Shown here: piece by piece, positions 4,910-5,148 of the stretch
Layout of the letters: each line of letters begins with the position of its first letter
Position numbering within the stretch: position 1 is the first letter of the stretch
From: an uncultured Flavobacteriales bacterium
GTDB lineage: Bacteria; Bacteroidota; Bacteroidia; Flavobacteriales; Vicingaceae
Assembly (NCBI GenBank): GCA_946886085.1
Contig: CAMPHX010000132.1
Location: 1 to 5,148, forward strand
Length of the DNA: 5,148 nt
Reading direction: 5' to 3'
Program-made: the position numbers and the translations under genes
Notes under the pieces: model-generated
What the model saw: the letters and a program-made list of their open reading frames with translations, nothing else
Told to the model about the DNA's origin: nothing
The model's database searches: none

Positions 4910-5148
4910 TTATTGGTTTGTACTTGGTGAATTGCCAACGTCCTCAATAGGATTTCTTCGCATACTTTTCATTTGTTTAAAATGAGAAGGTGTAAGCCCT
5001 GTAACTTTTTTAAATTGATTGGATAAATGAGCTACACTACTATAATTCATCTTCCAAGCAATTTCTGTAATGTTCAATTCTCCATAAATAATTAACTCCT
5101 TTATTCGTTCAACTTTATGAGAAATAATAAATTGTTCTATAGTAGTAC
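4910..5148 (-). CDS. AraC-family transcriptional regulator, C-terminal part, cut by window edge
   Basis: The last 78 codons and the stop are present; the gene continues past the right edge. The translation contains the second half of an AraC/XylS HTH domain (PF12833): 'TIEQFIISHKVERIKELI', then a helix-turn-helix with 'LNITEIAWKMNYSSVAHLSN' and the signature 'QFKKVTGLTPSHFKQ' (F-K-K-x-x-G-x-T-P). A short polar tail follows. The form 'YSSVAHLSNQFKKVTGLTPS' is familiar from Bacteroidota proteins with a short N-terminal part rather than a sugar-binding cupin, but the N terminus is not visible here. The stop lies one base before the kinase ATG, so the two are almost certainly co-transcribed, and the protein is the nearest candidate for the transcriptional output of the phosphorelay. 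Confidence 0.92.
   Translation of the reverse strand, partial: TTIEQFIISHKVERIKELIIYGELNITEIAWKMNYSSVAHLSNQFKKVTGLTPSHFKQMKSMRRNPIEDVGNSPSTNQ

Overview
The window looks like a piece of an AT-rich Bacteroidota chromosome, from the Flavobacteriia/Sphingobacteriia side of the phylum. The reasons are the protein families present, the A-rich leaders without Shine-Dalgarno sequences, the Bacteroidota-style receiver and HPt motifs, and a lipoprotein with a charged stretch after the lipobox. Every supported gene lies on the minus strand, so transcription runs from the right end to the left. No RNA gene, insertion sequence, CRISPR array or gene-free stretch above 300 bases was seen.

Right part (5148 down to 2383): a signalling cluster. 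It holds the C-terminal DNA-binding end of an AraC-family regulator (cut by the window edge), a cytoplasmic hybrid histidine kinase with PAS, HisKA, HATPase, receiver and HPt domains, and a stand-alone receiver protein. The AraC stop and the kinase ATG are one base apart (TAA-A-ATG). Together the kinase and receiver contain all residues of a four-step His-Asp-His-Asp phosphorelay. The receiver has no output domain, so the adjacent AraC protein is the obvious candidate for the DNA-binding role, but that link is inference.

Middle part (2190 down to 569): three envelope genes in a row with 49- and 52-base gaps. They encode a secreted Lys/Glu-rich coiled-coil protein with a 14-residue repeat, a 99-residue secreted protein ending in an all-aliphatic membrane anchor, and a lipoprotein with a DUF3494 (ice-binding-like) domain. 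A 192-base gap ahead of the first gene carries a 9-bp direct repeat with 21-bp periodicity just upstream of a possible Bacteroidota promoter element. A strong hairpin terminator at 516-548 closes the group.

Left part (482 down to 1): the N-terminal 160 codons of an AI-2E-family (PF01594) membrane protein, cut by the window edge.

The most notable features are the coiled-coil protein with strictly alternating Ala/Lys at one core position, the putative two-site operator in front of the envelope cluster, and the pairing of a complete phosphorelay with three uncharacterised envelope genes. No clearly new biological system could be demonstrated from sequence alone.
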